This document shows positions 27,691-36,556 of a stretch of 64,000 bases of DNA, in pieces. Under the pieces are notes generated by a model. It saw only the letters and a list, made by a program, of their open reading frames with translations. It made no database searches and was not told the DNA's origin. The stretch covers positions 800,981-864,980 of the forward strand of contig NZ_KB849235.1 of NCBI RefSeq assembly GCF_000368045.1, read 5' to 3'. Source of the DNA: Acinetobacter johnsonii CIP 64.6 (lineage in GTDB: Bacteria; Pseudomonadota; Gammaproteobacteria; Pseudomonadales; Moraxellaceae). The first letter of the stretch is position 1. The number at the start of each line of letters is the position of its first letter. The position numbers and the translations under genes are program-made.

Positions 27691-27779
27691 GTCATCTGCA
27701 AAACCTGTTCATTTCTTGGATTTATTCAAATATAACGAATAAACATTATCTTATTTACACCATGCAGGTTGCAGATGAC
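27691..27779. repeat. Nested inverted repeat (possible cruciform)
   Basis: Outer arms GTCATCTGCAAAACCTG (27691-27707) and CAGGTTGCAGATGAC (27765-27779) pair over 15 positions with a 2-base bulge. Inside lies a second pair TTATTC/GAATAA (27722-27742). There is no coding sequence across it. Confidence 0.6.
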
Positions 27780-27868
27780 GTTTCCGAGTCGCATATTTCT
27801 TATCGAAATTAGATTAAATTAGAAAAAGACAAAGGGGTTTACAAAATCTTACAGGATTGAATATTTAC

Positions 27869-27888
27869 AACGGACACTTTTGTCCGTT
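27869..27888. promoter_or_regulatory. Palindromic operator of the TetR-pump operon
   Basis: A perfect 8-bp inverted repeat AACGGACA-CTTT-TGTCCGTT lies 37 bases before the TetR start. A plausible -35 (TTTACA, 27864-27869) overlaps its left edge and an AT-rich -10 (around 27887-27893) its right edge, so a bound repressor would block RNA polymerase. That the adjacent TetR protein binds it is inferred from position and symmetry. Confidence 0.75.
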
Positions 27889-27925
27889 AAATAATAGCAC
27901 CCCCAAATCAAATGAAATAATCACC

Positions 27926-28474
27926 ATGACCAGTAGGCAACAGCGTGCTGCACAAAACCGTGAGGAATTGCTGGAAGCCGCAGTTCAGGTTTTTCGTACA
28001 CACGGGATAAATGCGCCCTTACAACAGGTGATTAACGCAGCCAATGTCGGACGGGCGACTTTTTATCGTAATTTTGATGACCGTCGTGCCTTAGTGATTG
28101 CACTCATGGAGCAAGCTTTGGAACGTCTTGCAGTTCGTGCTGAAGCGTTTTCTCAGTATGACGATGGTTTTATTCGTTTAATTGAAAACCATGTCTATAA
28201 CTTACCGTATTTAACTGCACTGATGGAATATTGGCGGGTGATTGAGCGTGATGATCCCGTCATGGTCGATATCTACGCGCGCCGCGATGCGATTTTACAG
28301 CCTTTGATTGATCAAGCTATTCAGCACGGCGTATGCCGCCCCGATTTGACTACCCAAGATTACGCCATGATTACGGCCATTTTAAGGACTTCATTTCAAG
28401 GGTTGACCGATATAGAGCAACAACAACTTGCACAGCGTGCGATTGAGCTCTTACTCAATGGTATTCGGGCATAA
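27926..28474 (+). CDS. TetR-family transcriptional repressor
   Basis: A 182-residue regulator. The N-terminal TetR helix-turn-helix is clear: NREELLEAAVQVFRTHG, then QQVINAANVGRATFYRNFDDRRALVIALMEQ. The C-terminal ligand-binding half is generic. The start at 27926 (MTSRQQRA) is preferred; the frame runs 23 codons further upstream through the palindromic operator, which argues against an earlier start. It lies 12 bases before a DHA2 pump gene and its HlyD adaptor, and so probably represses the three-gene operon and itself until a toxic substrate binds. Confidence 0.92.
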   Translation: MTSRQQRAAQNREELLEAAVQVFRTHGINAPLQQVINAANVGRATFYRNFDDRRALVIALMEQALERLAVRAEAFSQYDDGFIRLIENHVYNLPYLTALMEYWRVIERDDPVMVDIYARRDAILQPLIDQAIQHGVCRPDLTTQDYAMITAILRTSFQGLTDIEQQQLAQRAIELLLNGIRA

Positions 28475-28486
28475 AGGTCACCACTC

Positions 28487-30136
28487 ATGACACAGCCACC
28501 GCGTTTACTCGAACCCGCGCCAAACTGGACAGCTGAAGAAAAACCAACCTTGCCCGGCTCTCCTGCCGTGATTGCGCACTCCACGCCTAAGCGCTTCGTG
28601 TATTTTTTTATTGGTTTGTTTGTCGCACTGTCTGCAAGTCTCAGTAATGGTTTTATTACCGCCAATTTGCCCTTAATTCAGGGCGAATATGGACTAACAC
28701 CCTCTGAGGTGGCATTGATTCCTGCGGCCTATGTCATGGCCAATGTCAGTGCGAACCTGATTCTGTTTAAAGCCCGCCAGCAATACGGTCTACGTCTATT
28801 TTCTGAAATTGGCCTACTGATTTTTATTGTGGTTTTGGTTCTACACGTCTTTGTGCATACCTTTGAAATGGCGGTATTGGTACGTTTTATTAGCGGCATG
28901 GTTGCAGCACCACTTAGCTCTTTGGGCATGTATTACATTATGCAGGCCTTTAAGCGGGAAAATTTTGGTCGCAGTATTTATTTGGCTTTAGGCTTTCAGC
29001 AGCTCGGTATTCCTTTGGCATGGATCATTTCTCCGTATCTCATTGACGTGAATAACTGGAATGTCCTGTATACCTTTGAAATTGGTTTAGCGCTGTGCTG
29101 TTTCGCAATGGTGGTGTCTCTTAAGCTCCCCCGTAGTTTAAGAATTGCTGTTTTTGAAAAGCAAGACTTCTTCACCTTTGCCCTGCTTGCGCCTGGTTTT
29201 GCTTTTTTGTGTATTGTGCTGACCCAAGGGCCTATCTTGTGGTGGTTTGAAGTGAAATGGTTAGCCTATTTGCTCATTGCAGGGTTCAGCCTAATTGTCA
29301 TTGGTTTGGTCTACGAGCATTATCGGGTCAATCCGCTGATTATGACGCGTTGGCTGGGGACATCATCCACGCTTCGTTTTATCATTGGTGCCTTTGCCAT
29401 TCGCTTCTTAATGTCGGAGCAAAGTTATGCTGCCGTGAGTTTTCTCAAAACTATGGGCATGGGCCCCGATCAATTTGTGCCGCTCTATGTGGTGATCTTT
29501 TTAGGCATCGTGTCTGGTACCTTATTTAGTGCCATCACTTTTTCACGTGAACGGATTATTTGGCACTTACTATTAGCAGAAGCTTTGGTGTTGATTGCTT
29601 GCGGACTAGATTTTCACCTTACCAGCGATATTCGCCCTTCCAACTTCTACGGCAGTCAGTTTTTGGTGGGCTTTGCCAGTGGTGTGTTTATTGGTCCACT
29701 CTTGATCACGGGTATCTTAAGCGCCATGCAAAAAGGCCCCACCCATATTGTCACGTTTATTGTTTTATTTTCAGCGACTCAAACATTTGGTGGCTTAGTC
29801 GGTTCATCGTTTTACTCCACCTATCAACAAGTCCGAACCCAAAACTATCGTGCTGAGATGATTCAACAACTTCCCGAAACCAATCCATTGATTGCACAGC
29901 GTCTTTTAGCGTATCAACAAAGTTCGCATACTTACACGCTGGATCAGCAGTTAGAGCAACAACAAGCCTTAAAAAATCTCAATCAAGTGGTGACTCGAGA
30001 AGCTCAAGTGCGTGCCTATAACGATGTGATTAGCTTCAATGGTGTCGTTGCCATGTTGCTGTTGTTGTGGGGGGCATTCCTGATTGCACGAAATCAATAT
30101 CAACTGCGACAACAAGCGAAAATCGGTCCTGCCTAA
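28487..30136 (+). CDS. MFS drug/toxin efflux pump, DHA2 (EmrB) type
   Basis: A 549-residue inner-membrane carrier with a polar N-terminal tail of about 45 residues and about 14 hydrophobic segments, as in DHA2 pumps. Motif-like stretches include GFITANLPLIQGEYGLTPSEVALIPAAYVMANV and RFISGMVAAPLSSLGMYYIMQAF; a long periplasmic loop with many Q precedes the last helix. It is followed 32 bases later by a HlyD-type adaptor, so the pair likely forms an EmrAB-like tripartite pump with an outer-membrane channel encoded elsewhere. AAGG lies eight bases before the ATG. The substrate is unknown. Confidence 0.9.
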   Translation: MTQPPRLLEPAPNWTAEEKPTLPGSPAVIAHSTPKRFVYFFIGLFVALSASLSNGFITANLPLIQGEYGLTPSEVALIPAAYVMANVSANLILFKARQQYGLRLFSEIGLLIFIVVLVLHVFVHTFEMAVLVRFISGMVAAPLSSLGMYYIMQAFKRENFGRSIYLALGFQQLGIPLAWIISPYLIDVNNWNVLYTFEIGLALCCFAMVVSLKLPRSLRIAVFEKQDFFTFALLAPGFAFLCIVLTQGPILWWFEVKWLAYLLIAGFSLIVIGLVYEHYRVNPLIMTRWLGTSSTLRFIIGAFAIRFLMSEQSYAAVSFLKTMGMGPDQFVPLYVVIFLGIVSGTLFSAITFSRERIIWHLLLAEALVLIACGLDFHLTSDIRPSNFYGSQFLVGFASGVFIGPLLITGILSAMQKGPTHIVTFIVLFSATQTFGGLVGSSFYSTYQQVRTQNYRAEMIQQLPETNPLIAQRLLAYQQSSHTYTLDQQLEQQQALKNLNQVVTREAQVRAYNDVISFNGVVAMLLLLWGAFLIARNQYQLRQQAKIGPA

Positions 30137-30168
30137 TACTACTGCTCCCTATTTATTGAGAAATTGTT

Positions 30169-31329
30169 ATGTCTGAAGATCAAAAACCAATAGCTCCCGC
30201 TGAAACAACTGCAACTTCTGAAGATGCCTCTCAGCCTGAACAGCCCGTGGCAGCAGCAACACCGATTACGCCGCCTTCGAGTAAACTAATTCCAACAGCG
30301 AAACGTACGCTGATCTTGATGTTTATTGTGCTGATCATCGGTATTGGCATCATTTTATGGGCATGGAAAATTGGGCCCTTTGACAGTGCTGTTGAGTCAA
30401 CAGACAACAGCTATGTCAAAGGCAAAACTACAGTGCTTTCTTCGCAAATTAATGGCTATGTCAAAGATGTGTTGGTCAGTGATTTTGATCATGTCAAAAA
30501 AGGACAGGTGTTGATGCATATTGATGCCACGACTTATGACCAAAAAGTGACTCAAGCAGAAGCTGGGGTGGATCAGGCGCAGAATGCACTGTCCAATCAA
30601 AGCCAAAATATTGCACAGCGTAAAGCCGATATTGTGGCGGCAGAAGCTAAGGTCGAACAAGCGCGAGCAGCGTACCAACTGTCATTGGCACAACAGCAGC
30701 GCTATCAACAGTTAGGAGACTCTGGCGCAGCGTCTAAATCGGAACAAGACAAAGCCTTTGCCGATACCCAAAATAATTTAGCTCTACTGCAACAAGCACA
30801 GGCCAATGTATTGGTGGCGAAAGAAGCGCTCAAAACCGCGCAAGTGGCTGAAACAGGACTTAAAGCACAAGTGACCAATGCCGCTGCGCAGCTGGATCAA
30901 GCCAAAACCACCAAAAATTACAGCAGTATTATCGCCCCGATGGATGGACAACTGGGTGAAGTCAATCCACGTGTGGGACAATATGTAGCAGCAGGCACAC
31001 AGTTGCTCTATCTGATTCCGCAGCAAACTTGGGTCACGGCTAACTTTAAAGAGACTCAAATTGCCAATATGAAAATTGGACAAAAAGCATGGTTCACCGT
31101 GGATGCCCTCAATCATCAGAAATTTACAGGCCATGTCGAGCAAATTTCCCCAGCGGCGGGTTCAGAGTTCAGTGTACTTAAAGCTGATAATGCGACAGGT
31201 AACTTTACCAAAGTGGTACAACGCATTGCGGTACGGATTGCAATTGATCCGAATCAAACGGGCATTGAAAACCTACGTCCAGGCATGTCCGTAATTAGTT
31301 CGGTCGATACCCAATCTGCACAACATTAA
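30169..31329 (+). CDS. HlyD/EmrA-family membrane-fusion adaptor
   Basis: Periplasmic adaptor joining the inner-membrane pump to an outer-membrane channel. The 386-residue chain has a cytoplasmic tail rich in P, A and T, one membrane helix (LILMFIVLIIGIGIILWAW, about residues 46-64), a split lipoyl domain beginning TDNSYVKGKTTVLSSQINGYV, a coiled-coil hairpin rich in Q and A, and the beta-barrel stretch WVTANFKETQIANMKIGQKAWFTVDAL. It is the third gene of the TetR-pump-adaptor operon. Confidence 0.92.
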   Translation: MSEDQKPIAPAETTATSEDASQPEQPVAAATPITPPSSKLIPTAKRTLILMFIVLIIGIGIILWAWKIGPFDSAVESTDNSYVKGKTTVLSSQINGYVKDVLVSDFDHVKKGQVLMHIDATTYDQKVTQAEAGVDQAQNALSNQSQNIAQRKADIVAAEAKVEQARAAYQLSLAQQQRYQQLGDSGAASKSEQDKAFADTQNNLALLQQAQANVLVAKEALKTAQVAETGLKAQVTNAAAQLDQAKTTKNYSSIIAPMDGQLGEVNPRVGQYVAAGTQLLYLIPQQTWVTANFKETQIANMKIGQKAWFTVDALNHQKFTGHVEQISPAAGSEFSVLKADNATGNFTKVVQRIAVRIAIDPNQTGIENLRPGMSVISSVDTQSAQH

Positions 31330-31392
31330 TCTTGTGCAGAAGAAATTCATTTTCATTTACACTATGCTCTAAGCCGAGTTGATAAAAATTCT

Positions 31393-32262
31393 ATGTTTGA
31401 CCAAATTGCCCAAACCATTCCCTATCAGCAAATTACTGTCGAAGGATTTGAGATCAGCATCAAACGTTTAGACTTGGTCCATCCACACATTTCAGGCAAT
31501 AAATTTTTTAAACTGAAATACAATCTATTGTCGGCGCAGCAACAAGGCTATAAAAAACTGCTGACTTTTGGCGGTGCCTATTCCAATCATATTGCCGCCA
31601 CGGCCTATGCAGCGCAGTTATTTGGTTTTGAGAGTCTAGGCATTATTCGAGGCGAAGAACTGGCCTGTAAACCCCTGAATACAACTTTAAATACAGCACA
31701 GCAATTCGGCATGCAATTGCAGTTTGTGTCCCGTGAAGCCTATCGTCAAAAGCAAAGCCCAGCATACTTAGCACAGTTACAACAAGATTATCCTGATTAT
31801 TATGTGATTCCCGAAGGGGGAACCAATCCCCTTGCCATTCAAGGCTGCACAGAAATTCTCTCTGATGCGGATCGAGAAAATTTCGATCTGATTTGTTGTG
31901 CCGTAGGGACGGGTGGCACCATTGCGGGTCTGATTGAAGCCAGTCATCCACAGCAGTACGTTTTGGGCTTCTCCGCGCTCAAAGGTGATTTTTTGAGTCG
32001 AGAACTACAGCAACTGACTGAAAAACGAAATTGGCAAATTACCGATCAATATTGTTGTGGGGGCTATGCAAAAACCACGCCTGAATTACTGCAATTTATT
32101 CAAGACTTTGAACAGTGCTATCAGATTCCACTGGAACAGATTTACACAGGCAAAATGCTGTTGGGCTTAAGCGATTTAATTCAACAAGGTTCATTCCCCA
32201 AAGATCATCGTATTTTGGTGATTCATTCTGGTGGGCTACAAGGCCGTTTAGCCGCACTTTAG
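31393..32262 (+). CDS. PLP-dependent enzyme, ACC deaminase/D-cysteine desulfhydrase family
   Basis: A 289-residue fold type II PLP enzyme. The PLP lysine lies in HISGNKFFKLKYNL near the N-terminus, followed by LLTFGGAYSNHIAATAYAA; the phosphate-binding loop is AVGTGGTIAGLIEA, and the C-terminus has LVIHSGGLQGR. This matches the 1-aminocyclopropane-1-carboxylate deaminase/D-cysteine desulfhydrase family but is shorter than most. Members deaminate ACC or split D-cysteine; which applies cannot be told. It is probably a separate unit from the pump operon. Confidence 0.85.
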   Translation: MFDQIAQTIPYQQITVEGFEISIKRLDLVHPHISGNKFFKLKYNLLSAQQQGYKKLLTFGGAYSNHIAATAYAAQLFGFESLGIIRGEELACKPLNTTLNTAQQFGMQLQFVSREAYRQKQSPAYLAQLQQDYPDYYVIPEGGTNPLAIQGCTEILSDADRENFDLICCAVGTGGTIAGLIEASHPQQYVLGFSALKGDFLSRELQQLTEKRNWQITDQYCCGGYAKTTPELLQFIQDFEQCYQIPLEQIYTGKMLLGLSDLIQQGSFPKDHRILVIHSGGLQGRLAAL

Positions 32263-32326
32263 ATAGTCCTGAAAAAGCAAAAAAGATGGTCTATAATGCC
32301 CTGCTTTATTTTCCCGTGAGTGTGTC

Positions 32327-33526
32327 ATGTCCACAAATCAATATGATGTCTTAGTTTTAGGTGCAGGTGCATCTGGCTTAATGACAGCCTATATGGCAGC
32401 TCAACGTGGACGTAAAGTGGTGGTGGTAGAAAAAGCCAATAAAGTCGGCAAAAAAATTCTCATGTCAGGTGGGGGTAAATGTAACTTCACCAACCTCTAT
32501 GTCGAACCAAGCAACTTTATTTCACATAATCCACACTTTGTGATTTCAGCCCTCACTCGCTATACCAATTGGGACTTTATTGGAATGGTTTGTGAGTACG
32601 GCATTGAATATGAAGAGCGTAAACACGGTCAGCTGTTCACCCTAAAAGGTGCCAAAGAAATTTTAGCCATGCTATTGAGCGAGTGTGAAAAAACAGGTTT
32701 GGTCGACATTAAAACCAACTGTGAAGTGAAAGCCATCACCGCACTCGATGAGCAAGGTTTTCAAATTGCTACGACACTGGGTTATTTTGAAGCCGAATCT
32801 GTAGTCATTGCGTCGGGTGGTTTATCTATTCCGACCTTAGGCGGTTCAGGCATTGGCTATGAAATTGCAAAGCAATTTGGTCACCATGTATATCCAACTC
32901 GCGCAGGTTTGGTGCCTTTTACCTTTTCAGATAGCTTTAAAGAAGTGACCACTCGCCTAAGTGGCAACGCGGTCGATGCGACTTTATCAAATGACTTAAA
33001 CGCTTTCACTGAGGCCCTTTTATTTACCCATCGTGGACTCAGTGGGCCAAGCTCGCTACAACTGTCGAATTATTGGGATGTCGGACAAAGCTTCAAAATT
33101 GACTTCCTGCCAAGTGTGGATTTGCACGACTATTTAAAAGCTAAGAAGCACAGTCAACCCAAAGCCTTACTTCGCACTTTAATGGGTGAACATTTGCCTA
33201 AAAGTGTGGTGCTTGAACTGCAAAACCTCATTTGGCCTGAACTGGCTGAAACAGCGATTGGCCAACTGTCGGATGAAAAACTGGAGCACATTGCAACACG
33301 CTTGCATGCGTTTGAAGTCAAACCATCAGGAACTGAAGGCTACCGTACTGCTGAGGTGACTTTAGGCGGTGTAGACACCACTGAAGTTTCATCGAAAACC
33401 ATGGAAAGTAAAAAGCAAAAAGGCTTGTACTTTGTCGGTGAAATATTGGATGTGACAGGACATTTGGGTGGTTTTAACTTCCAATGGGCATGGTCATCTG
33501 CGCATGCCGCATCAGAATATGTCTAA
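32327..33526 (+). CDS. BaiN/HI0933-family FAD-dependent oxidoreductase
   Basis: A 399-residue flavoprotein of the HI0933/YhiN (BaiN/RdsA) family. It starts with the FAD-binding motif VLGAGASGLMTAYMAAQRGRKVVVVEKANKVGKKILMSGGGKCN, where GGGKCNFTN is a family hallmark, and ends with GLYFVGEILDVTGHLGGFNFQWAWSSA. The middle has VIASGGLSIPTLGGSGIGYEIA and THRGLSGPSSLQLSNYW. The physiological substrate is not established for most members. It is a single gene. Confidence 0.92.
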   Translation: MSTNQYDVLVLGAGASGLMTAYMAAQRGRKVVVVEKANKVGKKILMSGGGKCNFTNLYVEPSNFISHNPHFVISALTRYTNWDFIGMVCEYGIEYEERKHGQLFTLKGAKEILAMLLSECEKTGLVDIKTNCEVKAITALDEQGFQIATTLGYFEAESVVIASGGLSIPTLGGSGIGYEIAKQFGHHVYPTRAGLVPFTFSDSFKEVTTRLSGNAVDATLSNDLNAFTEALLFTHRGLSGPSSLQLSNYWDVGQSFKIDFLPSVDLHDYLKAKKHSQPKALLRTLMGEHLPKSVVLELQNLIWPELAETAIGQLSDEKLEHIATRLHAFEVKPSGTEGYRTAEVTLGGVDTTEVSSKTMESKKQKGLYFVGEILDVTGHLGGFNFQWAWSSAHAASEYV

Positions 33527-33547
33527 ACCATCTGCTTAAATGATAAA

Positions 33548-33700
33548 TTATTCTAAATAATCAGTGCGTAGCAGTACGCACTGCTTTTGCTTCCGCTGAC
33601 GGGCAAGTGCTAAGTCCATTTTCGCAATGGCAATATGGACATGGCTCGGCTGGATCACTGAACGTTTCGTCATCAATGTTTTTTTTAATATTTGTATCAT
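33548..33700 (-). CDS. Small basic protein
   Basis: A 50-residue basic protein, MIQILKKTLMTKRSVIQPSH then IAIAKMDLALARQRKQKQC, with no recognised domain. The start at 33700 is chosen because AAGGA sits about eight bases before that ATG; a longer reading lacks support. It could be a real small protein or chance; a convergent neighbour ends 21 bases away. Confidence 0.45.
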   Translation of the reverse strand: MIQILKKTLMTKRSVIQPSHVHIAIAKMDLALARQRKQKQCVLLRTDYLE

Positions 33701-33867
33701 CTGTTTTTTCCTTTTTAAACTGCAATTTATAAAAATAAATCGTGAAATGTCCATGCAGCTATCACAAAAGTATAGGCATGTAAGTATTTCTAATTTATGA
33801 AATATCCATATTCCACATGCATCAAACATACCAAATTAAAGTTCATTCAACACTATAGACTTTTGTA

Positions 33868-34059
33868 TTATTTTTCATCAGATTCAACCGCATCACGTCC
33901 CTCAGTTGCCGCAGTCGGTATTCTTGCAGCATTAGCGTGTGTTGTTCTATCGATTTTCGGTTTTGCAAATACAAATTTATAAGCACTCACAAAAAATCCA
34001 ACCGTAATACCCGCGATGATGATTGGGGCAAAATATTTATTTGGGGCTTTTTTTGACAT
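33868..34059 (-). CDS. Small single-pass membrane protein
   Basis: A 63-residue protein starting MSKKAPNKYFAPIIIAGITV: a short basic head, one membrane helix (about residues 9-28), and a charged tail ending in GRDAVESDEK. GGAG lies eight bases before the ATG. It lies downstream of the CmpX-like channel on the same strand but behind that gene's terminator. Function unknown. Confidence 0.65.
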   Translation of the reverse strand: MSKKAPNKYFAPIIIAGITVGFFVSAYKFVFAKPKIDRTTHANAARIPTAATEGRDAVESDEK

Positions 34060-34076
34060 CGGTTTACTCCAATAAA

Positions 34077-34109
34077 AAAACACCAACCGCCATCAGCGGT
34101 CGGTGTTTA
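34077..34109 (-). terminator. Terminator of the mechanosensitive-channel gene
   Basis: Twelve-base arms around CATCA (34079-34107, one mismatched pair) followed by seven T on the minus strand. Confidence 0.88.
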
Positions 34110-34120
34110 GTGTGATTAAT

Positions 34121-35827
34121 TTAGTCTGGATCTTTGGGGTGAACATCAATATCTTGTTCAGCTTCACCCGTTGAACCAAAAGGTTTATTTAAAGGTTTAT
34201 GCGCAGGATCGACCTCTGCTGTAGTTGGAATATCATCTGCATGTTGATATTCCTCTGCAACCGTTGGCGTATCCATTTGCTCTTTCAGTGAGACATGCTC
34301 TTCTTTGCCTTGTGCGGGTTGCGTCCTTTCAGCTTTGGCCTGATAAAGTGGATTCGGTTGCGTACCTTCTTTTTTGGCTTTATCTAACAAATCGGTCAAA
34401 ACCCGTTCCGCAGGTTGACGCCCACCGAGACCAAAAGCCAGTGCAAATGCAATGGCAACTGCCCCAAGCGTTAAGCCAAAGGCCAAGTTTACAATGGAGT
34501 CTGCGATACCCATGGCACGTAAGCCCATCGCCAATACCAAGCCAATGATCAAGACACGAACAATGTTCGCCACCCAACGAGAGCTGTTGTATTCACCACG
34601 CTCAATCACCTGAGCAACCAAGTTCGCCAGCCAGAAGCCCACGCCCAGAATGACTGCACCTAATAGGATGTTTGCACCAAACTGGATAAACATCGCAATC
34701 AAACCACTGATCTGTTCAAAGCCGAGTCGATTTGCTGCTTCAGAGACTGCAAATAACATGGTAAAGAACACAATGAAATAACCCACGACGCAAGATGCTT
34801 TGGTGTTTCCTAAGAAACGTTGCAAGCCAACTTTGTTTGGAATGTCATCTACACCTGTTCCCGACAAGACTTCAACCACAAGGCTTGCGACAAAACGTGA
34901 CACCACATAGGCCAAGATTAAAATCAATGCCGCCGCAATGATGTGCGGAATCGCATTCATGATTTCATACAACATGGCCGTCGCAGGTTGAGAAATTGCA
35001 TCAATCCCTAAAGCTTCAAACGCAATAATCAGCGCTGTGATAATAACGATTGCAAAAACAAAAGATCCGAGCACTTTGGCCAAATCTGAGTTTTTAAACA
35101 GTCCTACTTTTTCAACCTGTTTTTGTACATCTAGACTTCTCAATAAACCCTCAATAATGCCCCGTACAATTTTTGCCAGAATATAGCCCGCAAAAACAAT
35201 TACACCCGCAATAAAGATATTTGGCAGATACAGTACGGCTTCATTGACCATATTTTGGATCGGAAAGAGCAGCCCAGTCAGACCGAGTATCGACAAAACA
35301 ATGGGTAAGAATAGTAATAAAATCAGCCAATAGACAATTTCACTGATGTTTTGACTCAGCGTACTGACTCCGACATCCTGACTGAGTTTTTCATCTAACT
35401 GAGTCCGATCCAATCCTTTTTGTAAACCCACTTTGACCAGATTTGCCACAATCCAGCCAATAAAACCCACAGCAACAGCAGCCAGTAGTTGTGGAATAAA
35501 CAACAAGAACTGTTGAACCATACTACTAAATGGCCCACTTACACTGGTGAGATTGAGAACATTGAGTGCACCAATCACCGCAATAATCAAGATGAGCCAA
35601 AACACAACTCGAGAGATAATATTTTCAATATTTGAGCGATGGCCGGTAGCATTGGAAAGTTTTTGGTTGGTCCCGAGTTTGGTTAAAACCTTTTTCACAG
35701 CACCTGCAATCAATAATGCAATAATCCAACCAATGATCAGGATGGCGATTGCGGACAGGATTGGGTGAAACTGGTCCCAATAATACATCGCATCAAATCG
35801 ACCCTGATGCCCTACATAATCATTCAT
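34121..35827 (-). CDS. Mechanosensitive-channel-family protein with TM-helix repeats (CmpX-like)
   Basis: A 568-residue inner-membrane protein with about ten to twelve hydrophobic segments arranged as repeats of the conserved TM-helix type: repeated hydrophobic pairs ending in charged turns such as ANLVKVGLQKGLDRTQLDEKL, AKIVRGIIEGLLRSLD and ANLVAQVIERGEY. The C-terminal pore-like stretch GAVAIAFALAFGLGGRQPAERVL is typical of the CmpX-like branch of small-conductance channels. A hydrophilic tail of about 90 residues rich in E, P and T follows. It probably senses membrane tension or stress, but that is from family knowledge only. It is flanked by two small single-helix proteins on the same strand. 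Confidence 0.88.
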   Translation of the reverse strand: MNDYVGHQGRFDAMYYWDQFHPILSAIAILIIGWIIALLIAGAVKKVLTKLGTNQKLSNATGHRSNIENIISRVVFWLILIIAVIGALNVLNLTSVSGPFSSMVQQFLLFIPQLLAAVAVGFIGWIVANLVKVGLQKGLDRTQLDEKLSQDVGVSTLSQNISEIVYWLILLLFLPIVLSILGLTGLLFPIQNMVNEAVLYLPNIFIAGVIVFAGYILAKIVRGIIEGLLRSLDVQKQVEKVGLFKNSDLAKVLGSFVFAIVIITALIIAFEALGIDAISQPATAMLYEIMNAIPHIIAAALILILAYVVSRFVASLVVEVLSGTGVDDIPNKVGLQRFLGNTKASCVVGYFIVFFTMLFAVSEAANRLGFEQISGLIAMFIQFGANILLGAVILGVGFWLANLVAQVIERGEYNSSRWVANIVRVLIIGLVLAMGLRAMGIADSIVNLAFGLTLGAVAIAFALAFGLGGRQPAERVLTDLLDKAKKEGTQPNPLYQAKAERTQPAQGKEEHVSLKEQMDTPTVAEEYQHADDIPTTAEVDPAHKPLNKPFGSTGEAEQDIDVHPKDPD

Positions 35828-35952
35828 TTTGTTCTCCCTCTTGTTGTGTATACATCACAGCGACCTTTGCTCAACTACAGATTTTAGTTTTGAAGTGATT
35901 GTCTGCCATGAGGTATGAATGAGAAATGGAATACCTTTTGATGACTGCTAAA

Positions 35953-35983
35953 GAAAAAACCCCTGTACATTACAAGGGCTTTA
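35953..35983 (-). terminator. Terminator of the 92-residue membrane protein gene
   Basis: Stem CCCTTGT/ACAGGGG (minus strand, one G-T pair) with six T following. Confidence 0.75.
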
Positions 35984-35990
35984 GTCACAT

Positions 35991-36269
35991 TTAGCGGTCA
36001 GTTGCAGTCGCCGTATTGCTATCGTTGGCTGTCGCTTCGTCACCTGCTGTTGCAGTGGTACTGTTATTTGGTGTTGCAGGCTCTGCACTCGGATTCGGAT
36101 GTCCTGGAGGCGCCTCATTCGGATTTGGCTTGGTATCTGCAAACATATAAAATAATAATGCGATTAAGAAAATTCCGACCAATGCCAATATATACAAGGG
36201 CACGCGTTTTTTCTTCTGCCGCTCCTCTGGCGTTTGCACATGGGACGGTTTATTGAAATCATGTGGCAT
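35991..36269 (-). CDS. Small single-pass membrane protein with T/N/P/A-rich tail
   Basis: A 92-residue protein. A basic cytoplasmic head (MPHDFNKPSHVQTPEERQKKKR) precedes one membrane helix (VPLYILALVGIFLIALLFYMFA, about residues 23-44), then a low-complexity outer tail of P, N, A, T and E ending in SNTATATDR. No domain is known. It is on the same strand as the CmpX-like gene, but a terminator separates them. Confidence 0.7.
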   Translation of the reverse strand: MPHDFNKPSHVQTPEERQKKKRVPLYILALVGIFLIALLFYMFADTKPNPNEAPPGHPNPSAEPATPNNSTTATAGDEATANDSNTATATDR

Positions 36270-36556
36270 AGCTCCCCCTCAATTGTCTATTATCAAGTTG
36301 TCGAATTTTCATACTAACAACTGCTTGTGTAGCATTGTGTTTCAAAGCATAGCGAGATAGTAAACAAACGCTTTATTTTAATCTAAGTTATTATTTTTTA
36401 TATTTTTAAAAACAGTCACTCTTCTGTCAATTCAGTGTTAAAAGTCATATAAAAAGTATTTCATATACACATAGACAAAAAGAGTCTGGCGAACAGCGTT
36501 CTTTAAATGAATTTGCGCTATAATTATGCACCTTGTTTTAGCTGTTTTTGGACTTT

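Larger units (their letters stand above)
27381..27925. other. Intergenic region with hairpins and the TetR promoter
   Basis: The 545-bp gap holds, in order, an AT-rich stretch, an isolated hairpin of the repeat family (27655-27680), a nested inverted repeat (27691-27779) and the palindromic operator (27869-27888). Short open frames here, including one spanning 27588-27812, run straight through the hairpins and lack ribosome sites. Confidence 0.6.

Noticed and set aside
27588..27812. A 74-codon frame in the gap before the TetR gene.
   Set aside because: It runs through the repeat hairpin and the nested inverted repeat and has no ribosome site.
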